Assembly: GCA_021323695.1 (NCBI GenBank) | Contig: JAJPKN010000037.1 | Span: 1-64,000 of the forward strand | DNA from: Actinomycetota bacterium | GTDB lineage: Bacteria; Actinomycetota; Acidimicrobiia; Acidimicrobiales; Palsa-688 | DNA length: 64,000 bases | Reading direction: 5' to 3' | In this document: in pieces, positions 16,978 to 29,234 of the stretch | Numbering within the stretch: the first letter of the stretch is position 1 | Layout of the letters: each line of letters begins with the position of its first letter | Translations under genes and position numbers: made by a program | The notes under the pieces: model-generated | Seen by the model: the letters and a program-made list of their open reading frames with translations, nothing else | Told to the model about the DNA's origin: nothing | Database searches by the model: none

Positions 16978-17907
16978 GTGAGCACCGCGGCCGCCCCGGA
17001 GCCTCCCTCCGGCCCCGGCCGGACCTGGCGCAGCCTGTACCAGCAGGCCGCGGCGCGCCTGGGGGACCACCAAGTAGCCCGCTGGTTCGTGGAAGAAGCC
17101 AGCGGCGGGCGCTGGCCCATGGTCTTGGACGAGGAGGCGACCGCCGGGGGTGCTGAGCGCCTCGGCCGCATGGTCGAGCGCCGGTGCTCGGGAGAGCCCG
17201 TCCAGTACGTCTTGGGCCACTGGGCCTTCCGGGGCCTCGACCTCCTAGTGGACCGCCGGGCCCTCATCCCCCGGCCCGAGACCGAGGTTGTGGTCGAGGT
17301 GGCGCTGGGCGAGCTCGACCGCCTGGGCTCGGAGGGGGCGCTGGCGGTGGACCTCGGCACCGGCTCGGGGGCGATCGCCCTCAGCCTGGCCGCGGAACGG
17401 CCGGGGGTGCAGGTCTGGGCCACGGACCGCTCGGAGGGGGCGCTCGCCGTCGCCGCCGCCAACCTGGCCGGAGGCGGGGCACGAGTGGCCGGGCGGGTGT
17501 CCTTGGCCCGGGGCGACTGGTGGGAAGCCCTGCCCGAGGACCTGGCCGGGCGGGTGACCCTGGCGGTGGCCAACCCGCCTTACATCGCCGAGGCCGAGCT
17601 GGCTGGCCTCCCCGAAGAAGTCGTCGCCTGGGAGCCCCGGGAGGCCCTGGTGGCCGGGCCCACCGGCCTCGAAGCGCTGGAGCAGGTACTGGGGGGGGCA
17701 GCGCGCTGGCTCGCGCCCCGGTCCGCCTTGGTGGCCGAGATCGCGCCCCACCAGCCGGGAGCCGCCCAGGCGCTGGCCTGCCGAGCCGGTTTCGACGAGG
17801 CTTTCGTCCGCCCCGACCTGACCGGCCGGGACCGGGTGCTGGTGGCCCGGCGCAGCCCGGGCCAGCCTGAGCGGCCCGGGGCCCCGCCGGCGGTGCCCGC
17901 CCGGTAG
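16978..17907 (+). CDS. prmC: Release factor glutamine methyltransferase
   Basis: A 309-residue SAM-dependent enzyme that methylates the Gln of the release-factor GGQ motif. An N-terminal helical domain with GEPVQYVLGHWAF binds the release factor. The Rossmann fold has VDLGTGSGAIALSLA, and catalytic NPPY is at 199-202. Start choice is uncertain: GTG at 16978 is used and TTG at 16969 is also in frame. It follows prfA by 16 bases. The C-terminal 20 residues are Pro/Arg-rich. Confidence 0.92.
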   Translation: MSTAAAPEPPSGPGRTWRSLYQQAAARLGDHQVARWFVEEASGGRWPMVLDEEATAGGAERLGRMVERRCSGEPVQYVLGHWAFRGLDLLVDRRALIPRPETEVVVEVALGELDRLGSEGALAVDLGTGSGAIALSLAAERPGVQVWATDRSEGALAVAAANLAGGGARVAGRVSLARGDWWEALPEDLAGRVTLAVANPPYIAEAELAGLPEEVVAWEPREALVAGPTGLEALEQVLGGAARWLAPRSALVAEIAPHQPGAAQALACRAGFDEAFVRPDLTGRDRVLVARRSPGQPERPGAPPAVPAR

Positions 17908-17984
17908 CGTGGTCCCGAGGGCCCAGCCGCTCATGGGGCCGGTGTGGCTCCCCTGGGGTTGGCACCGGTATGGTTCGCAGGGTC

Positions 17985-18626
17985 ATGGTTCGCAGGCTGC
18001 AGACAGTGGACGCCAGGGGGGACCCGCCTCCTCGGCGGGCCATCGAGCTGGCCGTGGAGGCATTGGCAGGGGGTGACATCGTGGCCATGCCCACGGACAC
18101 CGTCTACGGGCTGGCGGCTGACCCCTTCCGCACCGGTGCGTCGGACCGGCTGTTCCGCCTGAAAGGCAGGCCCCGCCACCTGGAACTGCCCGTCCTGGTG
18201 GCCGGGGAGGAACAGGCCCTGTCCTTGTGCACCGCAGTGCCGGCGGCGGCCCGCCGGCTCATGGAGCGGTTCTGGCCCGGGCCGCTCACAATAGTCCTGC
18301 CCCGTCGTCCCGACCTGGCCGCTGAGCTGGGTGAAGACGACGCCACCATCGGGATCCGCTGCCCGGCCCACCCGGTCCCCTTGGCCCTGTGCGCCCTCGC
18401 CGGCCCGGTGGCCACCACCAGTGCCAACCGCCACGGCCAGGCCCCCCTGACCACCGCCCAGGCCGTCGCCGAGCACTTCGGGGCCGAGGTCGCCCTCGTG
18501 CTCGACGCGGGCAGCTGTTCGGGCGCGCCTTCGACGGTGGTCGACTGCACGGGTGAGGAGCCCAAGCAGCTGCGCGCCGGCCCGTTGCCCTGGGAGGAGG
18601 TGGCTGCCGCGGCCTCCGCCAGGTAG
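17985..18626 (+). CDS. tsaC: L-threonylcarbamoyladenylate synthase (Sua5/YwlC/TsaC)
   Basis: A 213-residue enzyme that makes threonylcarbamoyl-AMP for the t6A modification of ANN-decoding tRNAs. Family features are [17 protein letters not shown] near the start, [15 protein letters not shown] for nucleotide binding, [11 protein letters not shown] and the [12 protein letters not shown] loop. There is no C-terminal Sua5 domain, so it is the short type. ATG at 17985 is chosen; an ATG at 17970 in frame would add five residues and lies within a short direct repeat (GGTTCGCAGG). Its TAG stop forms part of the glyA -10 box. Confidence 0.92.
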   Translation: MVRRLQTVDARGDPPPRRAIELAVEALAGGDIVAMPTDTVYGLAADPFRTGASDRLFRLKGRPRHLELPVLVAGEEQALSLCTAVPAAARRLMERFWPGPLTIVLPRRPDLAAELGEDDATIGIRCPAHPVPLALCALAGPVATTSANRHGQAPLTTAQAVAEHFGAEVALVLDAGSCSGAPSTVVDCTGEEPKQLRAGPLPWEEVAAAASAR

Positions 18627-18629
18627 GCT
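18624..18629 (+). promoter_or_regulatory. Leaderless-type -10 box (TAGGCT) for glyA
   Basis: TAGGCT begins with the tsaC stop codon and is followed by seven bases and GTG at 18637. Confidence 0.5.
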
Positions 18630-18636
18630 CTGGGTA

Positions 18637-19881
<1,245 letters not shown>

Positions 19882-19944
19882 CGACCTGAGCGCGCCTGGC
19901 CCCCAGGTGCCACGGATCTTGGCGCCAAGTGCCAGGAGGTGCGC

Positions 19945-21336
19945 GTGATCCGTTACCGGGACTATTTCATCATCTTCGTGGTTGCCGCGGCCGTGACCTG
20001 GCTGGCGACCTTTGCCGTGCGCGCTCTGGCCGAGCGCCACCGCCTGATCGTCATGCCCGACGACCGCCGGGTCCACGAGCGGCCTACCCCGACGGCAGGG
20101 GGGGCGGCCATGTACCTCGGGTTGCTGGCCGCCATGGTCGCCGCCTCCCAACTGGCCGCCTTCCGGCCGGTGTTCCGCGGCAACTCCGCCCCCTTCGGGG
20201 TGGTGGTGGCGGCCACCGTGATCTTCGTCGTGGGCTTGGCCGACGACATGAAGGAGATGTCGCCGCCAGCCAAGCTGGCGGGCCAGGTGCTGGCCGGCAC
20301 CGTCCTTTACTTCTTCGGTGTGAGCATGCTGTTCTTCCACGTGCCCTGGGCCGGCACCATCTCGCTCGACCCCAACTTCGGTGCCCTGGCTACTGTGCTG
20401 TGGGTGGCGGTGATGGCCAACGCCATCAACTTCATCGACGGCCTGGACGGGCTGGCCGCCGGGGTGGTGGCCATCGGGGCGGCCGCCTTCGTCGTCTACG
20501 CCTACCAGCTGGCCGTGGTGGGCAACATAACCTCGGGCAACGCCGGCCCCCTCGTCGCCGTCATCGCGGTCGGCCTGTGCGTGGGCTTCCTGCCCCACAA
20601 CTTCTACCCGGCCCGCATATTCATGGGGGACGGGGGGGCGATGCTGCTCGGCCTGTTGATGGCAGCGGCGACCATGTCGGTGGTCGGCCAGGACAGCTAC
20701 CAGTCCTTCAGCGGCCGTACCTACTTCTTTTTCTCACCCATCATCATCCCGTTCTTCATCCTCGGGATCCCGCTGTTCGACATCGCCTTTGCCATCGTGC
20801 GGCGGGCTGGGCAGGGCATGAGCCCGGCCGTGGCAGACATAAACCACCTCCACCACCGCCTCATGCGGCTGGGCCACGGCCACCGGCCGACGGTGCTCAT
20901 CTTGTGGGCCTGGACCGCGTTGCTCTCGGGCCTGGTGCTCTGGCCCGGGGTCACCAACTCCCACAACGAGATACCCCCGATCGCGGTGGGAGCGCTCGCG
21001 ATCCTGCTTTACACCCTGTTCGCCCCCCGGGGCCGGGGCGCGGCCCGGCCCAACGGCAACGGCCGGGCGCCCAGTGCCGGCTCCGAGCGCCAGCCCGGCC
21101 CGGCCCCGCTCCACAGCCCGCCGGTGGAGGCCGGGGAGCACCGGCGTAGCGTCGGGGCCAGGGCTGGGGGCGGGGCCCGGCCTGTCGCCGTGCGCCGGCC
21201 TACCTCGCTCGGGCCGGCCAGCCGCCGGGGCCCGGAGGAGGCAGCACCGCTGCGCCGGCCCACCTCGCTCGGCCGGCCCGGCCGACGCGACCCGGACGAG
21301 ACTCCCCCGCTGGGGAGCCGTCTGCCCGGCCCCTAG
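19945..21336 (+). CDS. wecA: WecA-type undecaprenyl-phosphate sugar-1-phosphate transferase
   Basis: A 463-residue polytopic protein of the MraY/WecA family, which transfers GlcNAc-1-phosphate (or a related sugar phosphate) to a polyprenyl phosphate, the first step of cell-wall linker or polysaccharide assembly. About eleven membrane segments carry GLADDMKEM, NFIDGLDGLAAG, FMGDGGAMLLG and the nucleotide-sugar motif HLHHRLMRLGH. The last 100 residues are cytoplasmic, basic and Pro-rich, with a repeated RRPTSLG unit. GTG at 19945 has AGGAGG five bases upstream. A 12-base palindrome (CTTGGCGCCAAG, 19918-19929) precedes it. The position before the atp genes is conserved in actinobacteria. Confidence 0.9.
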   Translation: MIRYRDYFIIFVVAAAVTWLATFAVRALAERHRLIVMPDDRRVHERPTPTAGGAAMYLGLLAAMVAASQLAAFRPVFRGNSAPFGVVVAATVIFVVGLADDMKEMSPPAKLAGQVLAGTVLYFFGVSMLFFHVPWAGTISLDPNFGALATVLWVAVMANAINFIDGLDGLAAGVVAIGAAAFVVYAYQLAVVGNITSGNAGPLVAVIAVGLCVGFLPHNFYPARIFMGDGGAMLLGLLMAAATMSVVGQDSYQSFSGRTYFFFSPIIIPFFILGIPLFDIAFAIVRRAGQGMSPAVADINHLHHRLMRLGHGHRPTVLILWAWTALLSGLVLWPGVTNSHNEIPPIAVGALAILLYTLFAPRGRGAARPNGNGRAPSAGSERQPGPAPLHSPPVEAGEHRRSVGARAGGGARPVAVRRPTSLGPASRRGPEEAAPLRRPTSLGRPGRRDPDETPPLGSRLPGP

Positions 21337-21349
21337 GGCCTGGCCGGGG

Positions 21350-21583
21350 ATGGGTGGCCCCAGCATGCCGGCCGGTGATAGGCCACAGGACCAGTACCCG
21401 GGGCCGCTCGCCTACCTGGGCATAGGCATGCTCAACGCCGTGTGCCTCCTGGGCGGGGGGGCCCTGGGCTGGCTGCTCGACCGGGAGCTGGCCACAATGC
21501 CCTTGTTCCTCCTGCTGGGGCTGGTCGGGGGCCTGGCCCTGGGGGTGCTGGCCACCCGTTCGGAGCTGCGCCGGTACCGCTGA
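21350..21583 (+). CDS. Small AtpZ/AtpI-like membrane protein
   Basis: A 77-residue protein with two hydrophobic segments. The first is rich in Gly around LLGGGALGWLLD, resembling AtpZ, a small protein often encoded at the head of ATP synthase operons and implicated in assembly or magnesium/calcium handling. It starts 13 bases after wecA. A second ATG five codons later is possible. Confidence 0.7.
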   Translation: MGGPSMPAGDRPQDQYPGPLAYLGIGMLNAVCLLGGGALGWLLDRELATMPLFLLLGLVGGLALGVLATRSELRRYR

Positions 21584-21664
21584 GCCCGGTGCCCCGCCAG
21601 CCAGGCCAGGCGCCAGCCTCAGTGCCGTCCGCCTGCGGCTTGGGGGCCCCGGTGCCGGGCCTAG

Positions 21665-21670
21665 TAACAT
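21665..21670 (+). promoter_or_regulatory. Possible internal atp promoter (TAACAT)
   Basis: TAACAT lies in the 144-base gap before atpI, with TTGGGG nineteen bases upstream. A GC-rich inverted repeat follows in the leader. The match is modest. Confidence 0.3.
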
Positions 21671-21727
21671 AAGCCCTCCGGGCGCACCCGGCCCCCGGGA
21701 CCGGGCGAGCCTTGCAGGTACAAGCCG

Positions 21728-22210
21728 ATGCTCACAGATTTCCCTGTCCTTCAAGTCGACGTGGTCGTGCGGCGCACGCTGGTGTCGTCCGTCGCCCTGG
21801 GCGTCGTCGCCGTCGTCGTCTCCGTCGTGGCCGGCCAGCCCCTGGCGGGGGTGGGGGTGCTGGCGGGCCTGGCTGGGGCGGTGGCCAACCACCGCTTGTT
21901 CCAGCTGTCCACCGCCCGCTACAGCACCGATGCCGGCCGCCTGGAACGCAAGCCCTACTTCGGCAGCGTGGTGGCGCGCCTGGGGGCGCTCACGGTGCTG
22001 GCCTTCGTGCTGCTCTACTTGGTGCGCCCCTTGGGCTTCGGGCTGGTGGGGGGCCTGGTCTTGTTCCAGGTCCTGCTGATGGCCAACGCCCTGGCGGCCC
22101 TGTGGCGCTACCAGCGGGCCCAGCTGCACGGCTCGGCTGGTGCCTTGCCCGGCTCGGCCGCCGGGCCCCAGCCGGCGGTGCCGGCCAAGGAGGCTGAGGG
22201 GCATGCCTGA
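21728..22210 (+). CDS. atpI: ATP synthase protein I
   Basis: A 160-residue membrane protein with four hydrophobic segments (about residues 16-36, 39-55, 82-102 and 104-124). Position and topology match the AtpI assembly factor for the c-ring. The C-terminal 30 residues are Ala/Pro-rich and cytoplasmic. Its last eight bases overlap atpB. Confidence 0.8.
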   Translation: MLTDFPVLQVDVVVRRTLVSSVALGVVAVVVSVVAGQPLAGVGVLAGLAGAVANHRLFQLSTARYSTDAGRLERKPYFGSVVARLGALTVLAFVLLYLVRPLGFGLVGGLVLFQVLLMANALAALWRYQRAQLHGSAGALPGSAAGPQPAVPAKEAEGHA

Positions 22211-22946
22211 GGTCATGGACCGGGCCCTGGCCGTCCCCCCCATACCGGTGGGTGACCACGTCACGGCCAAGTTCCTCGGCCTCACCTTCGACCTGGACAC
22301 GATCTGGTCCACCGCCCTGGCCGCCGCTGTGGTGCTTGGCCTGGGTTTCTACCTGCGCCGCAAGGTGAGCGCGGCGGTGCCGAACAAGGTCCAGATCCTC
22401 TGGGAGCTCATCATCGGCTGGGTAGGAGACCAGGTGGAGGCCGGCCTCGGCCGTCGCTACCGCCATGTGGTGCCCATAGCGGTCACGATCTTCGTGCTGG
22501 TGCTGGTGGCCAACTGGGTGGAGGTCTTCCCCGGGCTGTGGCACAACACCGACTACCTTCCCTCCCCCAGCGCGGACGTCAACCTCACCTACGCGCTGGG
22601 GGCCACGGTGTTCGTGCTCACGAACGCGGCCAGCATCCGGGCCCGGGGCTTGCGGGGCTACGTCCGGGCCTTCTTCGTGCGCCCTCGCCTGCTGGCACCC
22701 ATCCGGGTGCTCGAGGAGCTGATGAAGCCGGTGACGCTGTCGCTCCGGCTCTTTGGCAACATCTTTTCCGGCGGCATTATGATCGCGCTTTTGCTAGCGA
22801 TACCCATATATGCCTTCCCCTTCACGCTCGCCTTCAGCGTTGCCTGGAAGCTGTTCGACCTGTTCATCGGCGCGATCCAGGCCTTCATATTCGCACTGCT
22901 CACCATCTTGTACTACCAGTTCGCCGTATCCCAAGAAGGGCATTAG
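22203..22946 (+). CDS. atpB: ATP synthase Fo subunit a
   Basis: A 247-residue membrane subunit forming the proton half-channels next to the c-ring. The essential Arg lies in LSLRLFGNIFSGG, and TVFVLTNAASIRARG and the C-terminal GAIQAFIFALLT are typical. ATG at 22203 overlaps the end of atpI. Confidence 0.95.
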   Translation: MPEVMDRALAVPPIPVGDHVTAKFLGLTFDLDTIWSTALAAAVVLGLGFYLRRKVSAAVPNKVQILWELIIGWVGDQVEAGLGRRYRHVVPIAVTIFVLVLVANWVEVFPGLWHNTDYLPSPSADVNLTYALGATVFVLTNAASIRARGLRGYVRAFFVRPRLLAPIRVLEELMKPVTLSLRLFGNIFSGGIMIALLLAIPIYAFPFTLAFSVAWKLFDLFIGAIQAFIFALLTILYYQFAVSQEGH

Positions 22947-22982
22947 AGAGGCCCTCAGACAAGGACAACAGGAGAGAAGCCA

Positions 22983-23243
22983 ATGGCTGCCAGCCTGGAA
23001 AAAGCTATAGAGCTCGCCGGTGCGTTCGCCGGAGGAGGCCTCGCCCTCGGCGGGGGGGCAATAGGAGCGGCGGTCGGCGACGGCCTGGCCGGCAGCCAGA
23101 CGATCGCCGGCATCGCCCGCCAGCCCGAAGTCCAAGGCCGCCTGTACTCGACCATGTTCCTCATCGTCGGCCTGGTGGAGGCCATGTACTTCATCAACCT
23201 GGCCTTCACGGCCCTGTTCGTGTTCGTCCTCGCCACCGGCTAG
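22983..23243 (+). CDS. atpE: ATP synthase Fo subunit c
   Basis: An 86-residue hairpin proteolipid. Helix 1 has the glycine repeat [12 protein letters not shown], and the proton-carrying acid is Glu66 in LVEAMYF. The Arg-Gln-Pro loop is present. AGGAGAGAAG upstream is a good ribosome site, fitting the high synthesis rate needed for the ring. Confidence 0.96.
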   Translation: MAASLEKAIELAGAFAGGGLALGGGAIGAAVGDGLAGSQTIAGIARQPEVQGRLYSTMFLIVGLVEAMYFINLAFTALFVFVLATG

Positions 23244-23256
23244 GCCCTCCCCCACC

Positions 23257-23805
23257 GTGCTCGCGGCTTCCAACTTCCTCGTCCCCAACACCACCTTCGT
23301 GGTGGAGCTGGTGGCGTTCCTGGCCGTGCTCGGCGCGCTGGCCAAGTGGGTCCTCCCGCCGGTCAACCGGGCTTTGGAGAAGCGCCAGCAGACCATCGAG
23401 CAAGCCCTGAGCGAGGCGGCCGAGGCCCGCGAGCGGGCCCGGAGGGCCGAAGAGGAGGCTCGCCGCGCCATTGAAGAAGCCCGGGCGGAAGCCCGGGCGT
23501 TGCGGGACGAGGCGGCCAGGCTGGGTGAACAGGCCCGCCAGGAGCTGCGCGCCCAGGGCGAGGAGGAGTACCGCCGCCTGGTGGCCCGGGCCAGTTCCGA
23601 GATCGACGCCTCGGCCCGGCGGGCTGCGGACCAGTTGCGCGCCCAGGTGGCCGACCTCGTCATGGTGGCAGTGGAAAAGGTGCTGGGCGAGGGCCTCACC
23701 TTGGCCGACCAGGAGCGGCTGGTCGAGCGGGCGGTCCGCGAGCTGGAGGCGGAGATGGCCGGCCGGGGGGCCGAGGCCGGCGAGCGGGCCGAGGCCGGGA
23801 GGTGA
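23257..23805 (+). CDS. atpF: ATP synthase Fo subunit b
   Basis: A 182-residue peripheral-stalk subunit. One N-terminal membrane helix (about residues 12-33) is followed by a long charged coiled coil rich in Ala/Arg/Glu. GTG at 23257 is used. Unlike mycobacteria there is no second b gene fused to delta; this is the only b subunit in the operon. Confidence 0.92.
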   Translation: MLAASNFLVPNTTFVVELVAFLAVLGALAKWVLPPVNRALEKRQQTIEQALSEAAEARERARRAEEEARRAIEEARAEARALRDEAARLGEQARQELRAQGEEEYRRLVARASSEIDASARRAADQLRAQVADLVMVAVEKVLGEGLTLADQERLVERAVRELEAEMAGRGAEAGERAEAGR

Positions 23806-23821
23806 CCAAGGTTGGCCCCTA

Positions 23822-24796
23822 GTGCGTGAGCGGGTCTGGGGGTACGCGCAGGCCACCTTCGAGAGCGCCCCTGACCTGGGTGGGCTGGCCGGCGAGCTGA
23901 AGGCCTTCTCGGCCCTGGTGGCGTCATCTGCCGACCTGCGGGCGGTCTTGAGCGCGGTCACGGTCCCGGCCCCGGTCAGGGCGGCCATCGTCGGTGACCT
24001 GGTGGGCAGCCGGGTCTCGGCCCCGAGTGGCCGGTTGCTCGGTTTCGTGGCCCACAACAGCCCAGCGGAGGACTTCGTTGCCGATGTCGAGGCCCTGGCG
24101 GCCGCCGCGGGTGCCCGGGCCGGCGTTCCCGCCGGCGGCACCGGCCAGGCGGCCGGGCTCGGCCTGCCGGGGCCCTTGGGCCGCCTGGGCGCCTTGGACC
24201 ACATGGACGGCTACGCCACGGCCGTGCTCTCCGGGTTGGCCGTGGGGCCGGCCATGGACGAGGTCGAGGGCCAACTGCTGGGCTTCGCCCGGGCTGTGCA
24301 GGGCAATGAGCAACTGGCGGCCGCCCTGGCCAGCGGGCAGCTGCCGGGGGAGCTACGCAGTGCGGTGGTATCGGAGCTGCTCTCGGGGAGGGCCCGGCCA
24401 GAGGTAGTGAGGCTGGCCACCCATGCCGCCCTGGTCAGCCGGTCGCGCGATTACGTCTCGGTGCTGGAGGCGCTCGCCGAACGGGTGGCCGCCGAAAGCC
24501 ACCGGCGCCTGGCCGAAGTGACCGCGGCGGTGGACCTGGGCCCCAGCCAGCGGTCCCGTCTGGCGGGTGCCCTGGCGCGGTTGGTGGGTTACGATGTGGA
24601 GGTCCGGGTGACGCCCAACCCGCAGTTGCTGGGCGGTTTTGTCGCCACCGTCGGATCCACCGTGGTCGATGGCAGCTTGCGCCGGCGCCTCGAACGAGCC
24701 AGAGAGCTCCTGGTCATGCCGGCGGGGGTGCTGTTGGGGCGCAGGGTGCTGCCGGGGCACGGTGGGGGGACAACTACCGAAAGGACCCTTGACTGA
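23822..24796 (+). CDS. atpH: ATP synthase F1 subunit delta with extra N-terminal domain
   Basis: A 324-residue delta/OSCP subunit, far longer than the usual 180. Residues about 133-310 form a complete OSCP, from the segment beginning MDGYATAVL to the C-terminal beta domain with [10 protein letters not shown] and the [11 protein letters not shown] tail. Residues 1-95 ([40 protein letters not shown]) look like another copy of the OSCP helical domain, joined by a Gly/Ala linker. The mycobacterial b-delta fusion has a comparable extra domain, but here it is not fused to a b subunit. GTG at 23822 is the only suitable start. Confidence 0.9.
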   Translation: MRERVWGYAQATFESAPDLGGLAGELKAFSALVASSADLRAVLSAVTVPAPVRAAIVGDLVGSRVSAPSGRLLGFVAHNSPAEDFVADVEALAAAAGARAGVPAGGTGQAAGLGLPGPLGRLGALDHMDGYATAVLSGLAVGPAMDEVEGQLLGFARAVQGNEQLAAALASGQLPGELRSAVVSELLSGRARPEVVRLATHAALVSRSRDYVSVLEALAERVAAESHRRLAEVTAAVDLGPSQRSRLAGALARLVGYDVEVRVTPNPQLLGGFVATVGSTVVDGSLRRRLERARELLVMPAGVLLGRRVLPGHGGGTTTERTLD

Positions 24797-26336
24797 TGGC
24801 CGAGCTGAGCATAAGTGCCGACGAGATAGCCCAGGTGCTGCGGCGCAACCTGGAGGGTTTCGACCTCGGGGTCATGAGCGAGGAGGTCGGGCGCATACGG
24901 GACATAGGCGACGGCATCGCCCGCGTGAGCGGCCTGCCCAACGTGGCCATGAGCGAGCTGCTCGAGTTCGAAGACGGGGTGACCGGCCTCGCCTTCAACT
25001 TGGACGAGGACTCCATCGGCGTGGTCGTGCTGGGTAGCACCAGCGGGCTCCAAGAGGGCCAGCTGGTGCGCTCGACGGGGCGGATACTGTCCGTGCCCGT
25101 GGGCGACGCCCTGCTGGGGCGGGTCGTCGACCCGCTGGGGCGGCCGCTGGACGGGCTGGGCCCTGTCCCTGCCACCACCACCAGGAGGCTGGAGGTGCAG
25201 GCCCCCGGGATAGTCTCCCGCCAGCCGGTGAAAGAGCCCCTGCAGACCGGCATCAAGGTGATCGACTCGATGACCCCGATCGGGCGGGGCCAGCGGGAGC
25301 TGGTCATCGGGGACCGCAAGACGGGCAAGACCACCTTGGTCGTCGACACGATCATCAACCAACGCGGCCAAGGGGTGAAGTGCATCTACGTGGCCGTGGG
25401 CCAAAAGGGCTCTACCGTCGCCCAAACCGTGGACACCCTGCGTGCCCACGGGGCCATGGACTACACCGTCGTGGTGAGCTCCCCGGCGTCCGACCCCGCC
25501 CCCTACAAGTACCTGGCCCCTTATGCAGGCTGTGCCATGGGCCAGTACTGGATGGAAAGCGGCCAGCACGCCCTGGTCTGCTACGACGACCTGTCCAAGC
25601 AGGCGGAAGCCTACCGGGCCCTGTCGCTGCTGCTCCGCCGGCCTCCTGGGCGGGAGGCCTACCCCGGCGACGTCTTCTACCTCCACAGCCGCCTGTTGGA
25701 ACGGGCCGCGAAGCTCTCCGACGAGCTGGGCGGGGGCTCCCTCACCGCCCTGCCCATCGTGGAGACCAAGGCGGGCGACATCTCGGCCTACATCCCGACC
25801 AACGTGATATCGATCACCGATGGCCAGGTGTTCTTGGAGACCGACCTCTTCTACGCCGGGGTGCGCCCGGCCATGAACGTGGGCCTGTCCGTGTCCCGGG
25901 TGGGGGGCAATGCCCAGATCAAGGCTATGAAAGAGGTGTCCGGCTCGCTCAAGGTCAACCTGGCCCAGTACCGGGAGCTGCAGGCGTTCGCCACTTTCGG
26001 CTCCGAGCTCGACCGGGTGTCGCGCGCCCAGCTGGACCGGGGTGCCCGCCTGACCGAGCTCCTGAAGCAACCCCAGAACATGCCCATGCCGGTCGAGGAG
26101 CAGGTGGTCTCCATCTACGCGGGCACGAACGGCTTCTTGGACGACATCGCCCTGGAAGACGTCCGGGCCTTCGAGGCCGCACTGTTGCAGCACTTCCGGG
26201 CCAACGAGCCCGGCTTGCTGGAGCACATCCGCACCACCAAGGAGCTGCCCCCCAGGGGCGAGCTGGACCGGGCCATCGAAGTGGTGAAGAAGGGCTTCGT
26301 AAGTGCTGGCCCCGGCTCAGGGAAAGTGAGCGGCTA

Positions 26337-26337
<1 letters not shown>
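24796..26337 (+). CDS. atpA: ATP synthase F1 subunit alpha
   Basis: A 513-residue non-catalytic nucleotide-binding subunit. Walker [10 protein letters not shown] has K178, and the family signature [14 protein letters not shown] is present. ATG overlaps the atpH stop (TGATG), and its TAA overlaps the atpG ATG (TAATG). Confidence 0.97.
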
Positions 26338-28789
<2,452 letters not shown>

Positions 28790-28791
28790 GG

Positions 28792-29142
28792 GTGGCCACC
28801 ACCTACGTGGAGCTGGTGGTCCCCGGAGGCCGTTTGTACTCCGGCCAGGCCGAGATGGTGGCCTGCCGCAGCGCCGGTGGCGACATCGCCTTCCTGGCCA
28901 ACCACATGGCTTACATCGGGCTGCTGGAGCCCGGCACCTTGCGCATAGTCGGGCCCCAGGCGGGCCAGGTCGACGGGGCGGCCCCCGCAGCCGGGGAGGC
29001 TCCCGGCCCCCGGGCTGCTCGCCCACCGGGGGGCAGCGAGCAGACGGCTGGGGAGCTGCGTTTCCGGGTCGAGGGGGGAGTGGTGGACGTGCAGGGCAAC
29101 CGGGTGGTGGTGGCCTGCACCTCGGCCGAGCGGATCCCCTAG
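28792..29142 (+). CDS. atpC: ATP synthase F1 subunit epsilon
   Basis: A 116-residue rotor subunit. Only the N-terminal beta-sandwich is present, from VELVVPGGRLYSG to the final beta strand; the C-terminal helical hairpin is missing, so helix-mediated inhibition is unlikely. About 30 residues of Ala/Gly/Pro-rich sequence are inserted between strands (around residues 55-85). GTG at 28792 lies two bases after atpD. Confidence 0.88.
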   Translation: MATTYVELVVPGGRLYSGQAEMVACRSAGGDIAFLANHMAYIGLLEPGTLRIVGPQAGQVDGAAPAAGEAPGPRAARPPGGSEQTAGELRFRVEGGVVDVQGNRVVVACTSAERIP

Positions 29143-29221
29143 GGCCGGCCCGCCCAGGCTAGCCGGCCGCCGGGCAAGGCTGGGCCCCGCGGCCCGTGGG
29201 CCGCGCCGGCGGCCCATCGCG

Positions 29222-29227
29222 TACTGT
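29222..29227 (+). promoter_or_regulatory. Leaderless-type -10 box (TACTGT) for the glycosyltransferase
   Basis: TACTGT is followed by seven bases and ATG at 29235, marking a new transcription unit after the atp operon. Confidence 0.5.
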
Positions 29228-29234
29228 GTAGCCG

